DNA of 64,000 nucleotides from Mariniflexile fucanivorans (GCF_004341235.1 NZ_SLUP01000001.1:496001-560000); one strand, 5' to 3'. Counted from the stretch's first letter, positions 14,866 through 26,037 are shown. The notes: a model not told the origin generated them from the letters alone. Numbers and translations: made by a program.

Positions 14866-17800
14866 TTAATTCCCGAAATTATATCGGATGGTAAAACCAG
14901 AGCGAATAGTTGTTTGAGGGAATGCTGTTGAAATAGCATATTCTGAAAATGTATAATCAAAATAAAAGATTCCCGTTAGATTTTTACTAAACGCATAATC
15001 GGCAGTATATTTTACACCCCAAATAGTTTGACCTGATGTTACTTGGTTATTTTCTAAATCTAAATATCTAATAATAGTTTTGTTGTCTCTTATCGATATA
15101 TCTGCTTTCATATTCAAATCGCTCACAATACGTTTACTTGGTCCCGCTAAATTGGAATTGATACGTAAATCCTTAATCCTATACCCTAAGCCCAAAATGT
15201 ATTCCATTCCTTGCACTTCGGTCATTAAATTATTATCGAAACTAAGCGACATTAAACGGTCTTTTTTAATTTCAGTTAATATCTTAACTGAATTGTTCAT
15301 TTCGAAATCGATTCGAACTAACGGACTAAACATTTCGGTTAAGTTGATGTTACTGAATAAGGTTTCACTTTTATAATTTCCAGATTGGTTAAAAACTTCT
15401 GTGTCTTGGTCATCATAAGCCTCATTAAAATCTGGTTTTACATAATCTAAATTCGTTTGAAACTGATTAATAGTGTATGTTGAACGATAACCATGAGTTA
15501 AAGAGAAACGTTTAAAGTTCTTTTTAAACCAAGCAAACTTCATGAAACCTGTGTATTTTAAGTCCCAATTAGGAATGGGTACATCTCTAAACGCTGAGGT
15601 TTTTACTTTGCTGGCATCCTGCCCAGAATATGCCGCTAAAAATGCTGGCAATAATACCGCTTGACTGTTTTTGCCAAACCCTTTAGGGTAACCATCGTCA
15701 TCCAAATCTGTTAAATCGGCACCTTTTTCTTGCGCTAAGCGTTGGGCAACTATAAGTCTGTTAGCCCTAAAATCATTAAACGCATCGGAAGATGTTTCAT
15801 CACTTTTACTAAATGCCGTTTTAATTAAAACGGTTGAAATATTGAAATTACCAAACGTATTTGGTGTTAGTGAATTATAAACACCGTTTGTAACATTATA
15901 ATTTTCGGTGTAATTTTCATAATAAGTTCTATTCCCGGTTAAATCTATTTTCAAATCTTTTACTGGCTCTAAACTTGCAGAGATATCCATTTGTTTTGTA
16001 TTGGTAGACGTATACTGCTCATTAAAATCTGGATACACGGTTAACCAACCACGTCTAGCTGCTAAATCTCTAATATCGCTTTGGCTACCAAATGTAAAAG
16101 CTGTTGTAGGTTTTAAAGTACCAATAAAACCGGGCGTTTGTAAATACCCTGGTAAGTATATTCCGTTATTTTCAGAATAATTAAACTGAATTCTTTTAAT
16201 ACTTGTTAAAATATCGACGCCTGCATTTAACAACTTAGTAGCAGATTGACTTTTAATTTTTGGCTGATTTGTTTTATTCTGATTTGCATTAGGAACACCC
16301 CCTGGAGGCGTTGTTCTTGCTCTTGATCTAGAAATTGGTTTCTTAACCAAACCTATATATCTATACAATTTATTCATATCTAAAGTTGTATTGATATTAT
16401 GTGTATTGGCATTCTGAATGGTGTTTCCTAAATCGTAAGTATTACCCTCTAATTCTAATTCACCATATAAATCGGATCCTTTTTGCCATTGGAAATTACC
16501 ACTATATTGATAAGTTGCATTTAAAAAACTAAAGGTTGGAATTTTATTAATTGGTATTTGATAGGTGATGCCCAAGTTTTGCGATTGCCTATTTGGGTCT
16601 CCAAAATCGAAAAAGCCATCCCAAACATTTAAGGTTTCATCTTGCTCACCATTGATGATATTATCTTTGAAATAATTACGAACAATATTATTATTTGCCG
16701 CAGTGAAATTGAAACTTAGTGATTCCGTGAAATTATAATTGATGGTGTACTGGAAATCAAATGTATAATTTCTTCTGAACAATTCTTCAATACCAATATT
16801 ATCGCCTCCAAGTTCTACTTCTCTAAATTTCTGTTTATTGAACTGTCTATTAAACTCCGAATTTACAGTGAAACTTGATGGTAATAAATTCACATTAAAA
16901 TCTTTTAAAATTTTCCAGTATTTACCCATAAATAAGGAATCGTTCTTTTTAAAAGGTTCTACTTTTATAGGGTTAAAGTTAAACGCATAATTTGCTCCAG
17001 CACGTACTGTTTGATTTAACGAGTTTTCAATTTCAAAATCTCTATGCTCTACTTTATTATATGAATAATTTAACGTGACATTTTCCACATCATAAAAACG
17101 TGGTTTTGCATCGGTGGTTCTGGTTTTTCTAACGCCTATAAAATTGATACTTTGGCGTTTTGTATAATCTTCCGATTGTTCTTTTATTAAATCTTTATCT
17201 GCGGTTGTTTCTGCAGCATCTATTCTGGATTGCAAAGTTAAATCTTCATAATATGCATCATATTTAGGCGTAATCAATTCTTCACTTTGTCCATAATTAA
17301 ATGGCACTTGAATACCCCATTTTTTAGGCAATAATTGACCCACATTAATATTGGTTACCACATCATATTGCTTAACATCTTCCAAACTACGTTGGCTAGG
17401 ACCTTGCTCTATAGAACCAAACCCCGAAGTGCTTTGTCTTGCTGTGGCACTGATGTTCATAAAATCGGCAATATTGGTATCTAAACTTACTACGGCAGCC
17501 CAACCACCTTCGTTATCCATATCAGACAAACGTAATTCATTAAACCAAACCTCGGCACAAACGGGAGATGGTACTGGATCTGCATCATTTGAACCATCTA
17601 AAACAGCATTTTTAACACCAACCATCAACGTTCTAATATCACCATAATTAGGATTTCCTTTTATGGTAACACGATGTTGCCCTGGGATATATGCAGAAAA
17701 TTCATCAACAGCGGTATCATCCAAAACCCCGTCTATTACATTATAAAACTTTTGATCTTCGGTAGATAAAGTTGGGTTTGCTATTTCCAAGGCTTTAATT

Positions 17801-20800
17801 TGTCCTAAGATATTAATGGGTAAGTTAATTTCATTATTCGTGGGCCAAAGACCTTCAGCGGTTGTTGATGTTGAAACCTCTAATGGCAATTCTATTTGAT
17901 AATAGTTTTCTGTTAAATCGTTACCCATACGAATAAAACCAACAACGGTACTGGTGTTACTAGGAATACCGGTGTCTTCTTCTTGAAGATGCATAAACAT
18001 ACGCATGCGCTTGTATTGACGCATATCTAAATCGAAGTTTTTGTAAACACCTCTAGAATCTTGCGATTCTAAATTACATACATTTACCAATAATGATTGC
18101 TCATTTTGTTCAACGACCGTATTGTTATTGTACAACTCTTCTGCTTCAATACCTGGAGGCCTTTGATAACTGCCATCATTTTCAAGTGTACCAATTACCC
18201 CTACAGTAAAATCAGTGCCATCATCGGTTGGATCATCCTCATCTACTTCTAATGTTTGTGTGTAACGTCTCCATTCACTTCTTACTAAATCTAGAGTTCC
18301 AAAACGAAAAACGGTTGGTTGTGTAAATTCTTTAAGGAATAAACGCGTAAAACGCACCGAACGCAAATCGGTAATACCTCCCACTGGTTTTCTTAAACTT
18401 CCTTCCACAGGAATTCTAAACAAATACCATCTAACATCAGGTGTATCGCCATTTGGCAATGTTCTTGTCTCAGATTTAAAATCAACTATATACTCTTTTA
18501 AAGGGTTGCTTGAAGTCGATAAATTATTAAAATCCAATTCTGATAATGGTAAATTTTGTCTAGTTATTGGTAACTCATATTCGTAATAACTATCAATAGT
18601 ATTCATGGTATTATCACGATTCACATCCTCTACATCGGGTTGGGTATTGGACCCCCTGTTTGTATCGGTAAAAGTATCTGGTGTGTTCCCCTGAACACCG
18701 TTGTAATTTTTATAACGATCGAAAATATCACCATCAGTATTTAAGAAATAAGTGTAATTGTCTTTTGATGGATCACTACCAAAGTTTGCACCAAAAGCAG
18801 TTATTTCAGCAGCATCGTCATAACCATCATAACCAACATCTTGGTTTGTACGCTCATCTCCAGTAGAATCAAACGCATATACTAATGATTGGTTTAATGG
18901 TACTACCGTACCCCAAGAAGTTGTATTTAATAAACTTATATCGCCATCTTTAGGTAACCCATTTTCATAAAGTTTTTTATCATCTTTGATAATATCTTCT
19001 GAAATATTACCTAAGTTGAATACCAATTTACCCCCAGGATTTGATGGATTTTCTTGAAACGGATCTTGCATCCAAAACTCAATATATTCTACGTTTTGTT
19101 GTTCAAAATCGGTTGAAGTTAATTGGCGTGTAATACCTGCCCAATTGTTATAAGCTTCGGTGGAATTAATGCCGTCGGCAGCCGAAGGGTCGAAATTATA
19201 AGGCCCTCTTTCTGTTGGGTAATAGGCTAAATCTAACGTGTTTATTACGGTATTTTGACCTTGTACTAAATCTCTGTCTGGGAATAATTCTTTTATAAAA
19301 ACACGACTTGTGTATAAACTGGACATATCGTTATCTGAAATACCATTGGGCCGTTGGCTTGTGTAAAAAATAGGGTCGATACTATACCAATTTAACATGG
19401 CTCTACCATAACCACTTTCAATACCATTGGTGTATTCTGGGTCTGTGACACCATCGCCATCCAAATCAGATGGTCTACTTGACAGAAACCACGATTGTTG
19501 TGACTTTAAATCGATGGAATTTTGAGAGCCCTCAAAATCGTCAACATACGAAGTGGCTTCACCATTTAAGTTCGTGCCATTTGGAGATCCCGGAGCTAAA
19601 TAAGCGAACTCACCACGCAAAGATAAATTTGATTCTACATCGGTATCAATATTTGGTAAGGCATTTGCTAATCGGGTTAAAAATGGCACTTTGGTTGAAT
19701 AATTACCATTAAAACCAAATATGGTGTTATTAATTGGTTCTGTACCGTAATTGGCTTTTTGGGTAATTGGGCGTTCATTTAAATTTAAAAGTGTTGCCCC
19801 CAACACAAAATTTTCATTAAACTTATGCTCCACATTAATACCTGTAAAACGTTTAGTTTGTTGACCAAAAACGGCATTATTTTCTGTTGAAATTTCTATA
19901 GGTGTATCAGAAGCTTTTAAGGCTTCGTCTAAAATTTCAACGGTACCTAATTGATAATTTACTGTATAATCGATACCTTCTACTAAAACGCGCCCTCCAG
20001 CTGTAACTGTAACCGAACCTTGTGGCACATTAAATGACCCAATAGAAATTCCGCTACTTCCACTAGACTTATAACTTCCTTTAAGTTTGAATTTATTTTT
20101 TTCAACTTCTTCTAAGGCTGCTGTTTTTGTGCTTTTATATAATGTTCTATATACATACTTCTTTTGATTCTCATTAAAATCAGCAGGATTCGTTATAGCA
20201 CCTTGGTAATTTTCTGAGAGATCAAGTCTCAATTTCTCAAATAAATATTCACCAAAAGGTTCTGCACTAGGGAAAATAATTTTTCCTGTTTGCGACAATA
20301 CGGTAATGCCTTCAACATAATCGAAAAAACCATCACCACTTGTTTGCGGATCGTTATTGTAATTCAATTTATCTAAACTAAATACGCGCAACAAAGGGGT
20401 TTCTTCCAAAGGATCTTCGTTAGCCCCTGGTGTTGGAAATGCCGTAGAGCCTACTGGTTTAATATAATTTAAAGGCGAGGCTTCATTATAAAAAATATTC
20501 AGTTTAAAATCATCAGAACTTAAATTATATGCACCAGTATCGTAGATGTTTTTCATCATCAAATCCCAAACAGGCTGCGCGACACTAGTAACGCTGCTTT
20601 TTAGTAATTTCACTATTAAATTGCTGTTCACCACATTTGTTACATCTCCAGAAGTATTTGTAGTTACATCAGTAGCATCAACCCCATCATTAGCAAATTC
20701 ACCTACTTGGTATACTTTGCCTCCTAATGTGTATTGAAATGCCACGGCTAAAACCTCATCATTATTTAACCGTTGGTTTAATGAAATGTAACCTAACTGT

Positions 20801-22140
20801 GTGTTTATAGTATATTCTTGATTGCTAATTAACTTTCGGGCATTTTCTAATTTGGCATAATCATAACCTTCTCGAACACCTGATACAGAGATACCCGCTT
20901 GGACTGTGGAAACATCTCGAATAGCTGAATTAATTTGAGAACTCCCTACACCAATATTAGTTGGATCGAAGGCATTATTTTTGTTACTTGGGTAAGCTCC
21001 TGGTGATGCTGATATTGTTACTGCTGAACCCACTTTAGATGGATCTGACTCACCAATATCTTGCAATGCTACAATATTCCTAACGTTGCTGGTGGTATTG
21101 CTTCGGTTGGTAATCCAAACTTCATACCGTGTTATTTGCAACCCTTTGTTGTTTATATATGGATAGGTTTCCAAAGCAGTATCATAGGTGTCTCTAAAAT
21201 ATTGTGCTAAAAAGAAATGACGGTTTTCATCATAATCTTGAATATAGAACTCAAATTCCTCTAAAGTACCACCGCCTTGTGAAACTACAGTATTGGCTTC
21301 CGATTTTTGTTCAGAGAACACGCCTGTAACCGTAGTTTTACCAAATTTTAATTGAGCTTTAACACCAAATAAACTTTGTGCACCTGTAATAAGGGAACTG
21401 TTTAAAGGCATACTTACGTTACCAACTTCTATTTTTTGAATGATATCGTCTTCGGTTGGAGTATATTCTAATTTAATGAGGTTTTGAAAATCGAATGTAG
21501 ATTGTGTATCGTAATTGGCGGTTACTTGAAGACGCGTTCCTACTTTACCCAATAAACTTAAACTGATACGTTGATCGAAATCGAAAGTAAAATTGCTTCG
21601 GTTTCTTGGTGAAAACGAGGGGTTATCCTGTTTTGAAAAAAGAACCCCTAAATCCATTTCTACCGAACCTTGCGGCACCACTTCAATAGTATTGCTTCCA
21701 AAAATGGATTCAAAAAAGTCTGATTTTACATAAAACTCGGGCAAAAGATTTTTTTGGGCATCGTCGGACCCTTCCTTTTTACCATCAAAAGCACTTATTT
21801 TTTCTTTGTAATATTCTTTAACACTTTCTCTAGCTACTAAAGCATAATACTCTTTAGGCGTTAAAATAACCGGATAGTTTATGTTAAAACCGCCTATTTT
21901 TTCGGTATAAATATAACGGTCTGTTAAGGCATCATAGGTGTACTTCGATTCTATGCTATTAGGATTTGGTGTTTTAATACTTCCTAAATTAAAACCCGTT
22001 TTCACCGAATCTTGAGCGGTTGGCTGTTGCGACCATGCAGCAACAGAAAACAAAAACAGAACAACTAAAAATGTGCTTCGACCGGGCTTAGCAATACATT
22101 TATCAATGGATTTATAAAAATTAAGGTTGGTTATATTCAA
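14866..22140 (-). CDS. sprA: SprA, outer-membrane translocon of the type IX secretion system
   Basis: 2424 residues, the expected size for SprA/Sov, the giant single-chain beta-barrel through which type IX substrates cross the outer membrane. An N-terminal signal sequence (about residues 18-38, ending VAAWSQQ) is followed by a periplasmic N-region (FFESIFGSNTIEVVPQGSVE), long alternating barrel strands, large extracellular inserts rich in DPND/NTNT turns, and a C-terminal aromatic strand ending TIRSGFTIRYNFGN. It starts 6 nt after the ruvA stop and is co-transcribed with it. SprA is needed for secretion of adhesins and for gliding, which fits the SprF/adhesin operon at 29-37 kb. Length, signal peptide, gene order and termini make the call secure. 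Intact, no frameshift seen. Confidence 0.96.
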   Translation of the reverse strand: MNITNLNFYKSIDKCIAKPGRSTFLVVLFLFSVAAWSQQPTAQDSVKTGFNLGSIKTPNPNSIESKYTYDALTDRYIYTEKIGGFNINYPVILTPKEYYALVARESVKEYYKEKISAFDGKKEGSDDAQKNLLPEFYVKSDFFESIFGSNTIEVVPQGSVEMDLGVLFSKQDNPSFSPRNRSNFTFDFDQRISLSLLGKVGTRLQVTANYDTQSTFDFQNLIKLEYTPTEDDIIQKIEVGNVSMPLNSSLITGAQSLFGVKAQLKFGKTTVTGVFSEQKSEANTVVSQGGGTLEEFEFYIQDYDENRHFFLAQYFRDTYDTALETYPYINNKGLQITRYEVWITNRSNTTSNVRNIVALQDIGESDPSKVGSAVTISASPGAYPSNKNNAFDPTNIGVGSSQINSAIRDVSTVQAGISVSGVREGYDYAKLENARKLISNQEYTINTQLGYISLNQRLNNDEVLAVAFQYTLGGKVYQVGEFANDGVDATDVTTNTSGDVTNVVNSNLIVKLLKSSVTSVAQPVWDLMMKNIYDTGAYNLSSDDFKLNIFYNEASPLNYIKPVGSTAFPTPGANEDPLEETPLLRVFSLDKLNYNNDPQTSGDGFFDYVEGITVLSQTGKIIFPSAEPFGEYLFEKLRLDLSENYQGAITNPADFNENQKKYVYRTLYKSTKTAALEEVEKNKFKLKGSYKSSGSSGISIGSFNVPQGSVTVTAGGRVLVEGIDYTVNYQLGTVEILDEALKASDTPIEISTENNAVFGQQTKRFTGINVEHKFNENFVLGATLLNLNERPITQKANYGTEPINNTIFGFNGNYSTKVPFLTRLANALPNIDTDVESNLSLRGEFAYLAPGSPNGTNLNGEATSYVDDFEGSQNSIDLKSQQSWFLSSRPSDLDGDGVTDPEYTNGIESGYGRAMLNWYSIDPIFYTSQRPNGISDNDMSSLYTSRVFIKELFPDRDLVQGQNTVINTLDLAYYPTERGPYNFDPSAADGINSTEAYNNWAGITRQLTSTDFEQQNVEYIEFWMQDPFQENPSNPGGKLVFNLGNISEDIIKDDKKLYENGLPKDGDISLLNTTSWGTVVPLNQSLVYAFDSTGDERTNQDVGYDGYDDAAEITAFGANFGSDPSKDNYTYFLNTDGDIFDRYKNYNGVQGNTPDTFTDTNRGSNTQPDVEDVNRDNTMNTIDSYYEYELPITRQNLPLSELDFNNLSTSSNPLKEYIVDFKSETRTLPNGDTPDVRWYLFRIPVEGSLRKPVGGITDLRSVRFTRLFLKEFTQPTVFRFGTLDLVRSEWRRYTQTLEVDEDDPTDDGTDFTVGVIGTLENDGSYQRPPGIEAEELYNNNTVVEQNEQSLLVNVCNLESQDSRGVYKNFDLDMRQYKRMRMFMHLQEEDTGIPSNTSTVVGFIRMGNDLTENYYQIELPLEVSTSTTAEGLWPTNNEINLPINILGQIKALEIANPTLSTEDQKFYNVIDGVLDDTAVDEFSAYIPGQHRVTIKGNPNYGDIRTLMVGVKNAVLDGSNDADPVPSPVCAEVWFNELRLSDMDNEGGWAAVVSLDTNIADFMNISATARQSTSGFGSIEQGPSQRSLEDVKQYDVVTNINVGQLLPKKWGIQVPFNYGQSEELITPKYDAYYEDLTLQSRIDAAETTADKDLIKEQSEDYTKRQSINFIGVRKTRTTDAKPRFYDVENVTLNYSYNKVEHRDFEIENSLNQTVRAGANYAFNFNPIKVEPFKKNDSLFMGKYWKILKDFNVNLLPSSFTVNSEFNRQFNKQKFREVELGGDNIGIEELFRRNYTFDFQYTINYNFTESLSFNFTAANNNIVRNYFKDNIINGEQDETLNVWDGFFDFGDPNRQSQNLGITYQIPINKIPTFSFLNATYQYSGNFQWQKGSDLYGELELEGNTYDLGNTIQNANTHNINTTLDMNKLYRYIGLVKKPISRSRARTTPPGGVPNANQNKTNQPKIKSQSATKLLNAGVDILTSIKRIQFNYSENNGIYLPGYLQTPGFIGTLKPTTAFTFGSQSDIRDLAARRGWLTVYPDFNEQYTSTNTKQMDISASLEPVKDLKIDLTGNRTYYENYTENYNVTNGVYNSLTPNTFGNFNISTVLIKTAFSKSDETSSDAFNDFRANRLIVAQRLAQEKGADLTDLDDDGYPKGFGKNSQAVLLPAFLAAYSGQDASKVKTSAFRDVPIPNWDLKYTGFMKFAWFKKNFKRFSLTHGYRSTYTINQFQTNLDYVKPDFNEAYDDQDTEVFNQSGNYKSETLFSNINLTEMFSPLVRIDFEMNNSVKILTEIKKDRLMSLSFDNNLMTEVQGMEYILGLGYRIKDLRINSNLAGPSKRIVSDLNMKADISIRDNKTIIRYLDLENNQVTSGQTIWGVKYTADYAFSKNLTGIFYFDYTFSEYAISTAFPQTTIRSGFTIRYNFGN

Positions 22141-22146
22141 AATCTA

Positions 22147-22728
22147 TTATAAATTTTTTAAAGCTTGTTTAATAATGGTTTCTACATTAGCATCTGGTTG
22201 TGCCGAAACAATTTTTTCCACAACACGTTCTGCTTGTTTTCTTACAAAACCAAGTACTTCTAAAGCAGATAACGCTTCATCTTTATTGGTATTGCCTTTA
22301 GAAACAGAAACTTCATCAATATCATAAATCTTTAAGACCTTATCTTTCAAATCTATAATAACACGTTGAGCTGTTTTTGCCCCAATCCCTTTTATACCTT
22401 GAATTAACGCCACATCGCTACTGGCAATGCCTTCTATAACTTGTTTTGGTGTTAAGGAGGACAACATAGTACGTGCAATACTAGCGCCAATACCACTAAC
22501 GGATATTAATAACCTAAAAATTTCACGTTCTGCCAACGATGAAAATCCATAAAGTGTATGCGAATCTTCTTTTATTTGTAAATGCGTGAAAAGTTTTAAA
22601 TGCTCACCATTGGGAATTTGAGAATAGGTATGCAATGAAATATTTAGCATATATCCCATACCATTACAATCTATAACAACATCTGTTGGGTTTTTCTCTA
22701 CAAGTTTTCCTTGAATATGTGTAATCAT
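22147..22728 (-). CDS. ruvA: Holliday junction branch migration protein RuvA
   Basis: 193 residues, normal length. It begins MITHIQGKLVEKNPTDVVID with the oligonucleotide-binding fold, followed by tandem helix-hairpin-helix motifs (LISVSGIGASIARTMLSSLT and IQGIKGIGAKTAQRVIIDLK), and a small C-terminal domain III (KDEALSALEVLGFVRKQAER) that binds RuvB. RuvA tetramers hold the Holliday junction while RuvB (encoded at 27729-28751 here) drives migration. The gene is 51 bp downstream of maeB and 6 bp upstream of sprA. Linkage of ruvA to sprA is a recurrent Flavobacteriaceae arrangement and has no obvious functional meaning. Confidence 0.97.
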   Translation of the reverse strand: MITHIQGKLVEKNPTDVVIDCNGMGYMLNISLHTYSQIPNGEHLKLFTHLQIKEDSHTLYGFSSLAEREIFRLLISVSGIGASIARTMLSSLTPKQVIEGIASSDVALIQGIKGIGAKTAQRVIIDLKDKVLKIYDIDEVSVSKGNTNKDEALSALEVLGFVRKQAERVVEKIVSAQPDANVETIIKQALKNL

Positions 22729-22779
22729 TTATAGCAATTCGTTAATCGACCAAATGTAATAAATTTATTTTCAACCGTT

Positions 22780-25077
22780 TTATCTAGATTTTCCCTTTTC
22801 TAATTCTTGTTTTTCTTTTTGTTGTGCATCTATAACAGCAATGGCCGTCATGTTTACAATTTCATCTACATTTGACCCAAATTGCAAGATATGGACTGGT
22901 TTACGCATTCCCATCATAATAGGCCCAATAGATACCGCTTCATTTAATTCTTTTAATAATTTATAAGTGATATTTGCTGAATCTAAATTTGGAAATATTA
23001 ACGCATTCACTTTTTTACCAACCAATTTTGAAAACGGGAATTTTTCTTGAAGCATTTCAGCATTTAAAGCAAAATCGGTTTGCAATTCACCATCAACAAC
23101 CATATCTTGATAATAACGGTGTAAATGCGCCACGGCATCACGAACTTTTGAAGCACTTTCGTTTGAAGAAGAACCAAAGTTTGAATATGAAATCATAGCC
23201 ATTACTGGGTCCATACCAAACATTTTAATCACTTGCGAGGTCATTTGTGCTATTTTGGTTAATTCTCTAGCCGTAGGATTGATGTTAATAGAAGTGTCGC
23301 TTAAGAAAATAGGCCCACGCTTGGTCATCATCACATTGGTAGTTGCAATACGTGATGTGCCTTTTGCCATACCAATAAGTTCTAACATTGGTTTTACAAC
23401 CGATGGGTAATTTCTGGAGTACCCAGAAACCAAAGCATCTGCATCACCTTCGTTTACCATCATTGCTGCAAAATAATTACGTTCTCGCATTAAACGTTGT
23501 GCTGAATAATAAGTAACACCACGACGTTTACGTTGCTCCCAATATACTTTGGCATACTTATCTTTTCTGTCTGATTCTTCATCTGCTTTTGGGTCGACAA
23601 TTAAAACATCGGCATCAAATTCAACTTCTGCCATCAACTCTTTAATAGTTTCCTTTCTTCCTAACAAAATAGGAATTGCAATACCTTCCTCATAAACTAT
23701 TTGAGCTGCTTTTATTACCGCCAATTGATCTGCCTCAGCAAAAACAACACGTTTTGGATCTGATTTAGCACGGTTAAATAACAATCTGATTAGTTTGTTA
23801 TCATTCCCTAAGCGTTCTCTTAATTCATCTTTATATTTTTCCCAATCAAGAATCGGTTCTTTAGCTACACCACTTTCCATAGCTGCTTTAGCTACGGCTG
23901 GTGGTATTTCGGCAATTAAACGCGGGTCGAATGGTTTTGGAATGATGTATTCTTTACCAAATGTTAATCGCGTTTCACCGTAAGCAATATTAACTTGTTC
24001 TGGCACATGCTCTTTGGCTAATCTTGCCAAGGCTTTTACAGCTGCCATTTTCATTTCCTCATTAATTTTTGAAGCTCTAACATCTAGCGCTCCACGGAAT
24101 ATAAATGGAAATCCTAACACATTATTTACTTGGTTAGGATGGTCTGAACGTCCCGTTGCCATTATAATATCCTTACGCGTTTTTACTGCTAAATCATATT
24201 TTATTTCTGGATCTGGGTTTGCCATAGCGAAAACAATAGGATCTTTAGCCATTGCTAACAACATTTCTGGTGTTACGATGTTTGCCATAGATAAACCAAT
24301 AAACACATCGGCATCAACCATAGCTTCATCAAGGGTGTCTATTTTTCTGTGGGTAGCAAACTCTGCTTTTTCAGAAGTTAGGTTTTCCCTATCATCTCTA
24401 ATAACACCTTTACTATCACACATTACCATGTTTTCACGTTTGGCACCACATGCTTGGTACAAACGAGAACACGAAATAGCGGCTGCACCTGCACCACTTA
24501 TTACAATTTTAACTTGGTCTAGCTTTTTCTTTGCAATTTCAACCGCATTAATTAATGCAGCTGCCGATATGATGGCGGTACCATGCTGATCGTCGTGCAT
24601 TACCGGAATATCCAATTCTGCTTTTAGGCGTCTTTCAATTTCAAAAGCCTCTGGCGCTTTAATATCTTCTAAGTTAATACCTCCAAAAGTAGGTGCAATG
24701 TTTTTTACAGTTGCAATGAACTCTTCAATATTTTCGGTATCAACTTCAATATCAAACACATCGATATCGGCAAAAATTTTGAACAGCAGCCCTTTACCTT
24801 CCATAACTGGTTTTGAAGCTTCAGGACCAATATTTCCTAAACCTAAAACCGCTGTACCGTTCGATATTACGGCAACTAAATTACCTTTAGCTGTATATTT
24901 ATAGGCGTTGTTTTTGTCTTTTTCAATTTCCAAACATGGTGCCGCTACGCCTGGTGAATAAGCTAAGGCTAAATCGCGTTGTGTTGAATATTTTTTGGTT
25001 GGAACTACTTTTATTTTACCTGGAGTAGGTTTGGCGTGGTATATAAGAGCCTCTCTACGTTTACTTTCTTCGCTCAT
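22780..25077 (-). CDS. maeB: NADP-dependent malic enzyme with phosphotransacetylase-like domain
   Basis: 765 residues in three parts. The malic domain (about 15-150) carries SPGVAAPCLEI, ISNGTAVLGLGNIGP and MHDDQHGTAIISAAA; the NAD(P)-binding domain (about 160-400) has VISGAGAAAISCSRLY; the C-terminal PTA_PTB domain (about 430-760) resembles phosphate acetyltransferase. This fusion is the MaeB type, where the PTA-like part is thought to bind acetyl-CoA as an allosteric module rather than act as an enzyme. The reaction is oxidative decarboxylation of malate to pyruvate with NADPH. A TATCTTTG box lies 26 nt upstream at 25103-25110. It heads the maeB-ruvA-sprA series, though separate promoters are possible. 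Confidence 0.95.
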   Translation of the reverse strand: MSEESKRREALIYHAKPTPGKIKVVPTKKYSTQRDLALAYSPGVAAPCLEIEKDKNNAYKYTAKGNLVAVISNGTAVLGLGNIGPEASKPVMEGKGLLFKIFADIDVFDIEVDTENIEEFIATVKNIAPTFGGINLEDIKAPEAFEIERRLKAELDIPVMHDDQHGTAIISAAALINAVEIAKKKLDQVKIVISGAGAAAISCSRLYQACGAKRENMVMCDSKGVIRDDRENLTSEKAEFATHRKIDTLDEAMVDADVFIGLSMANIVTPEMLLAMAKDPIVFAMANPDPEIKYDLAVKTRKDIIMATGRSDHPNQVNNVLGFPFIFRGALDVRASKINEEMKMAAVKALARLAKEHVPEQVNIAYGETRLTFGKEYIIPKPFDPRLIAEIPPAVAKAAMESGVAKEPILDWEKYKDELRERLGNDNKLIRLLFNRAKSDPKRVVFAEADQLAVIKAAQIVYEEGIAIPILLGRKETIKELMAEVEFDADVLIVDPKADEESDRKDKYAKVYWEQRKRRGVTYYSAQRLMRERNYFAAMMVNEGDADALVSGYSRNYPSVVKPMLELIGMAKGTSRIATTNVMMTKRGPIFLSDTSININPTARELTKIAQMTSQVIKMFGMDPVMAMISYSNFGSSSNESASKVRDAVAHLHRYYQDMVVDGELQTDFALNAEMLQEKFPFSKLVGKKVNALIFPNLDSANITYKLLKELNEAVSIGPIMMGMRKPVHILQFGSNVDEIVNMTAIAVIDAQQKEKQELEKGKSR

Positions 25078-25102
25078 GGGAATAATTAGTTAACTAAGTG
25101 AA

Positions 25103-25110
25103 CAAAGATA
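25103..25110 (-). promoter_or_regulatory. Candidate -7 box for maeB
   Basis: Minus-strand TATCTTTG matches TAnnTTTG and lies 26 nt before the maeB start. The -33 region lacks a clean TTG at the expected spacing. Confidence 0.45.
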
Positions 25111-25198
25111 ATAATCCTATGATTGTAAACACTATTCTTTTTCTGGAAAGTCCTATTCTTTTAAGTAATATTTCTAATATTTAAAACAAGAAGTGAAA

Positions 25199-25885
25199 TT
25201 ATTTAAAATAGGCCATAACCTGTTGCTTATAACTTCTAGATATAGGTAAATTCCATGCTTTATTAATAATAATTTCATTACCATTTAATGTTGCCTCATT
25301 TGGATTTACTAAAAACGATCTATGAATACGAATAAATGTATCCAACTTTAGTTCCCATTCAGTTATTCTAATGGTATTTTTATATTGGCTCCCGTCTAAA
25401 AGCACTGCTAAAGTAAAATCGCCTCTACTTTCAATGTAAGCTAAATTAGCTATGGTTATAATGGTCTTCTTTCTATCGCTAAATATTGTAATTGTTTCTT
25501 TATCAATTTGCTTATTTTTTTTGAAAACAGCTTGTTCTAAAAGAATAAAAAAACCTATAATAATCCATATAAAAATGGGGTTTACAAGCGTGCTTTCAAT
25601 TGAATTTGCTTTCAATTCTAAAAAATACCAATAAGCCAAAACGATGGCAACATAACCCCAAAAAAGTGAAATTATGGCTATAAAAAAATAGCGATTCCAT
25701 TTTTTAAAGCCTTTTAATAGTTTCGTTTTTTGTATTCCGTATTTAATAAAAAAAGCTATTGGCAGAAAAAAGAGTGCTATTAACCATGCATTCCAAAAAT
25801 TAGGAATGGAGTTTTGAAGTAATATAGCTAACAAAAAAGAAGCTATTACCCAATAAAGAATATTATATATTTGGCTTTTATTCAC
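25199..25885 (-). CDS. Membrane-anchored LytTR family transcriptional regulator
   Basis: 228 residues. Four hydrophobic helices fill residues 8-120 (ILYWVIASFLLAILL, WLIALFFLPIAFFI, YFFIAIISLFWGYVAIVLAYW and IFIWIIIGFFILLEQAVF). They are followed by a LytTR DNA-binding domain (about 133-228) with the usual LAYIESRGDFTLAVLLDG and LDTFIRIHRSFLVNPN segments. There is no receiver or kinase domain, so it is a one-component regulator that probably reads a membrane signal. It is divergently transcribed from the mini ExbB/MotA-like gene at 26038, 152 bp away, so that gene is the natural candidate target. Confidence 0.88.
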   Translation of the reverse strand: MNKSQIYNILYWVIASFLLAILLQNSIPNFWNAWLIALFFLPIAFFIKYGIQKTKLLKGFKKWNRYFFIAIISLFWGYVAIVLAYWYFLELKANSIESTLVNPIFIWIIIGFFILLEQAVFKKNKQIDKETITIFSDRKKTIITIANLAYIESRGDFTLAVLLDGSQYKNTIRITEWELKLDTFIRIHRSFLVNPNEATLNGNEIIINKAWNLPISRSYKQQVMAYFK

Positions 25886-26037
25886 CTTGTAAAAATATAA
25901 TAATTACACAGAAATAGGCTTAATTTGAATGGGTTAATCGCTTAACTAATGGATTTAACCTCTCTAGAATGGTTTTTAACATGGGCACTTAATTGTGATT
26001 ATTAATACATTTGAATGTAACCTTTAAAACAAAAATC

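Noticed and set aside
24014-24589. 191-codon plus-strand ORF
   Set aside because: Exact antisense shadow of maeB; no independent start context and no family resemblance.
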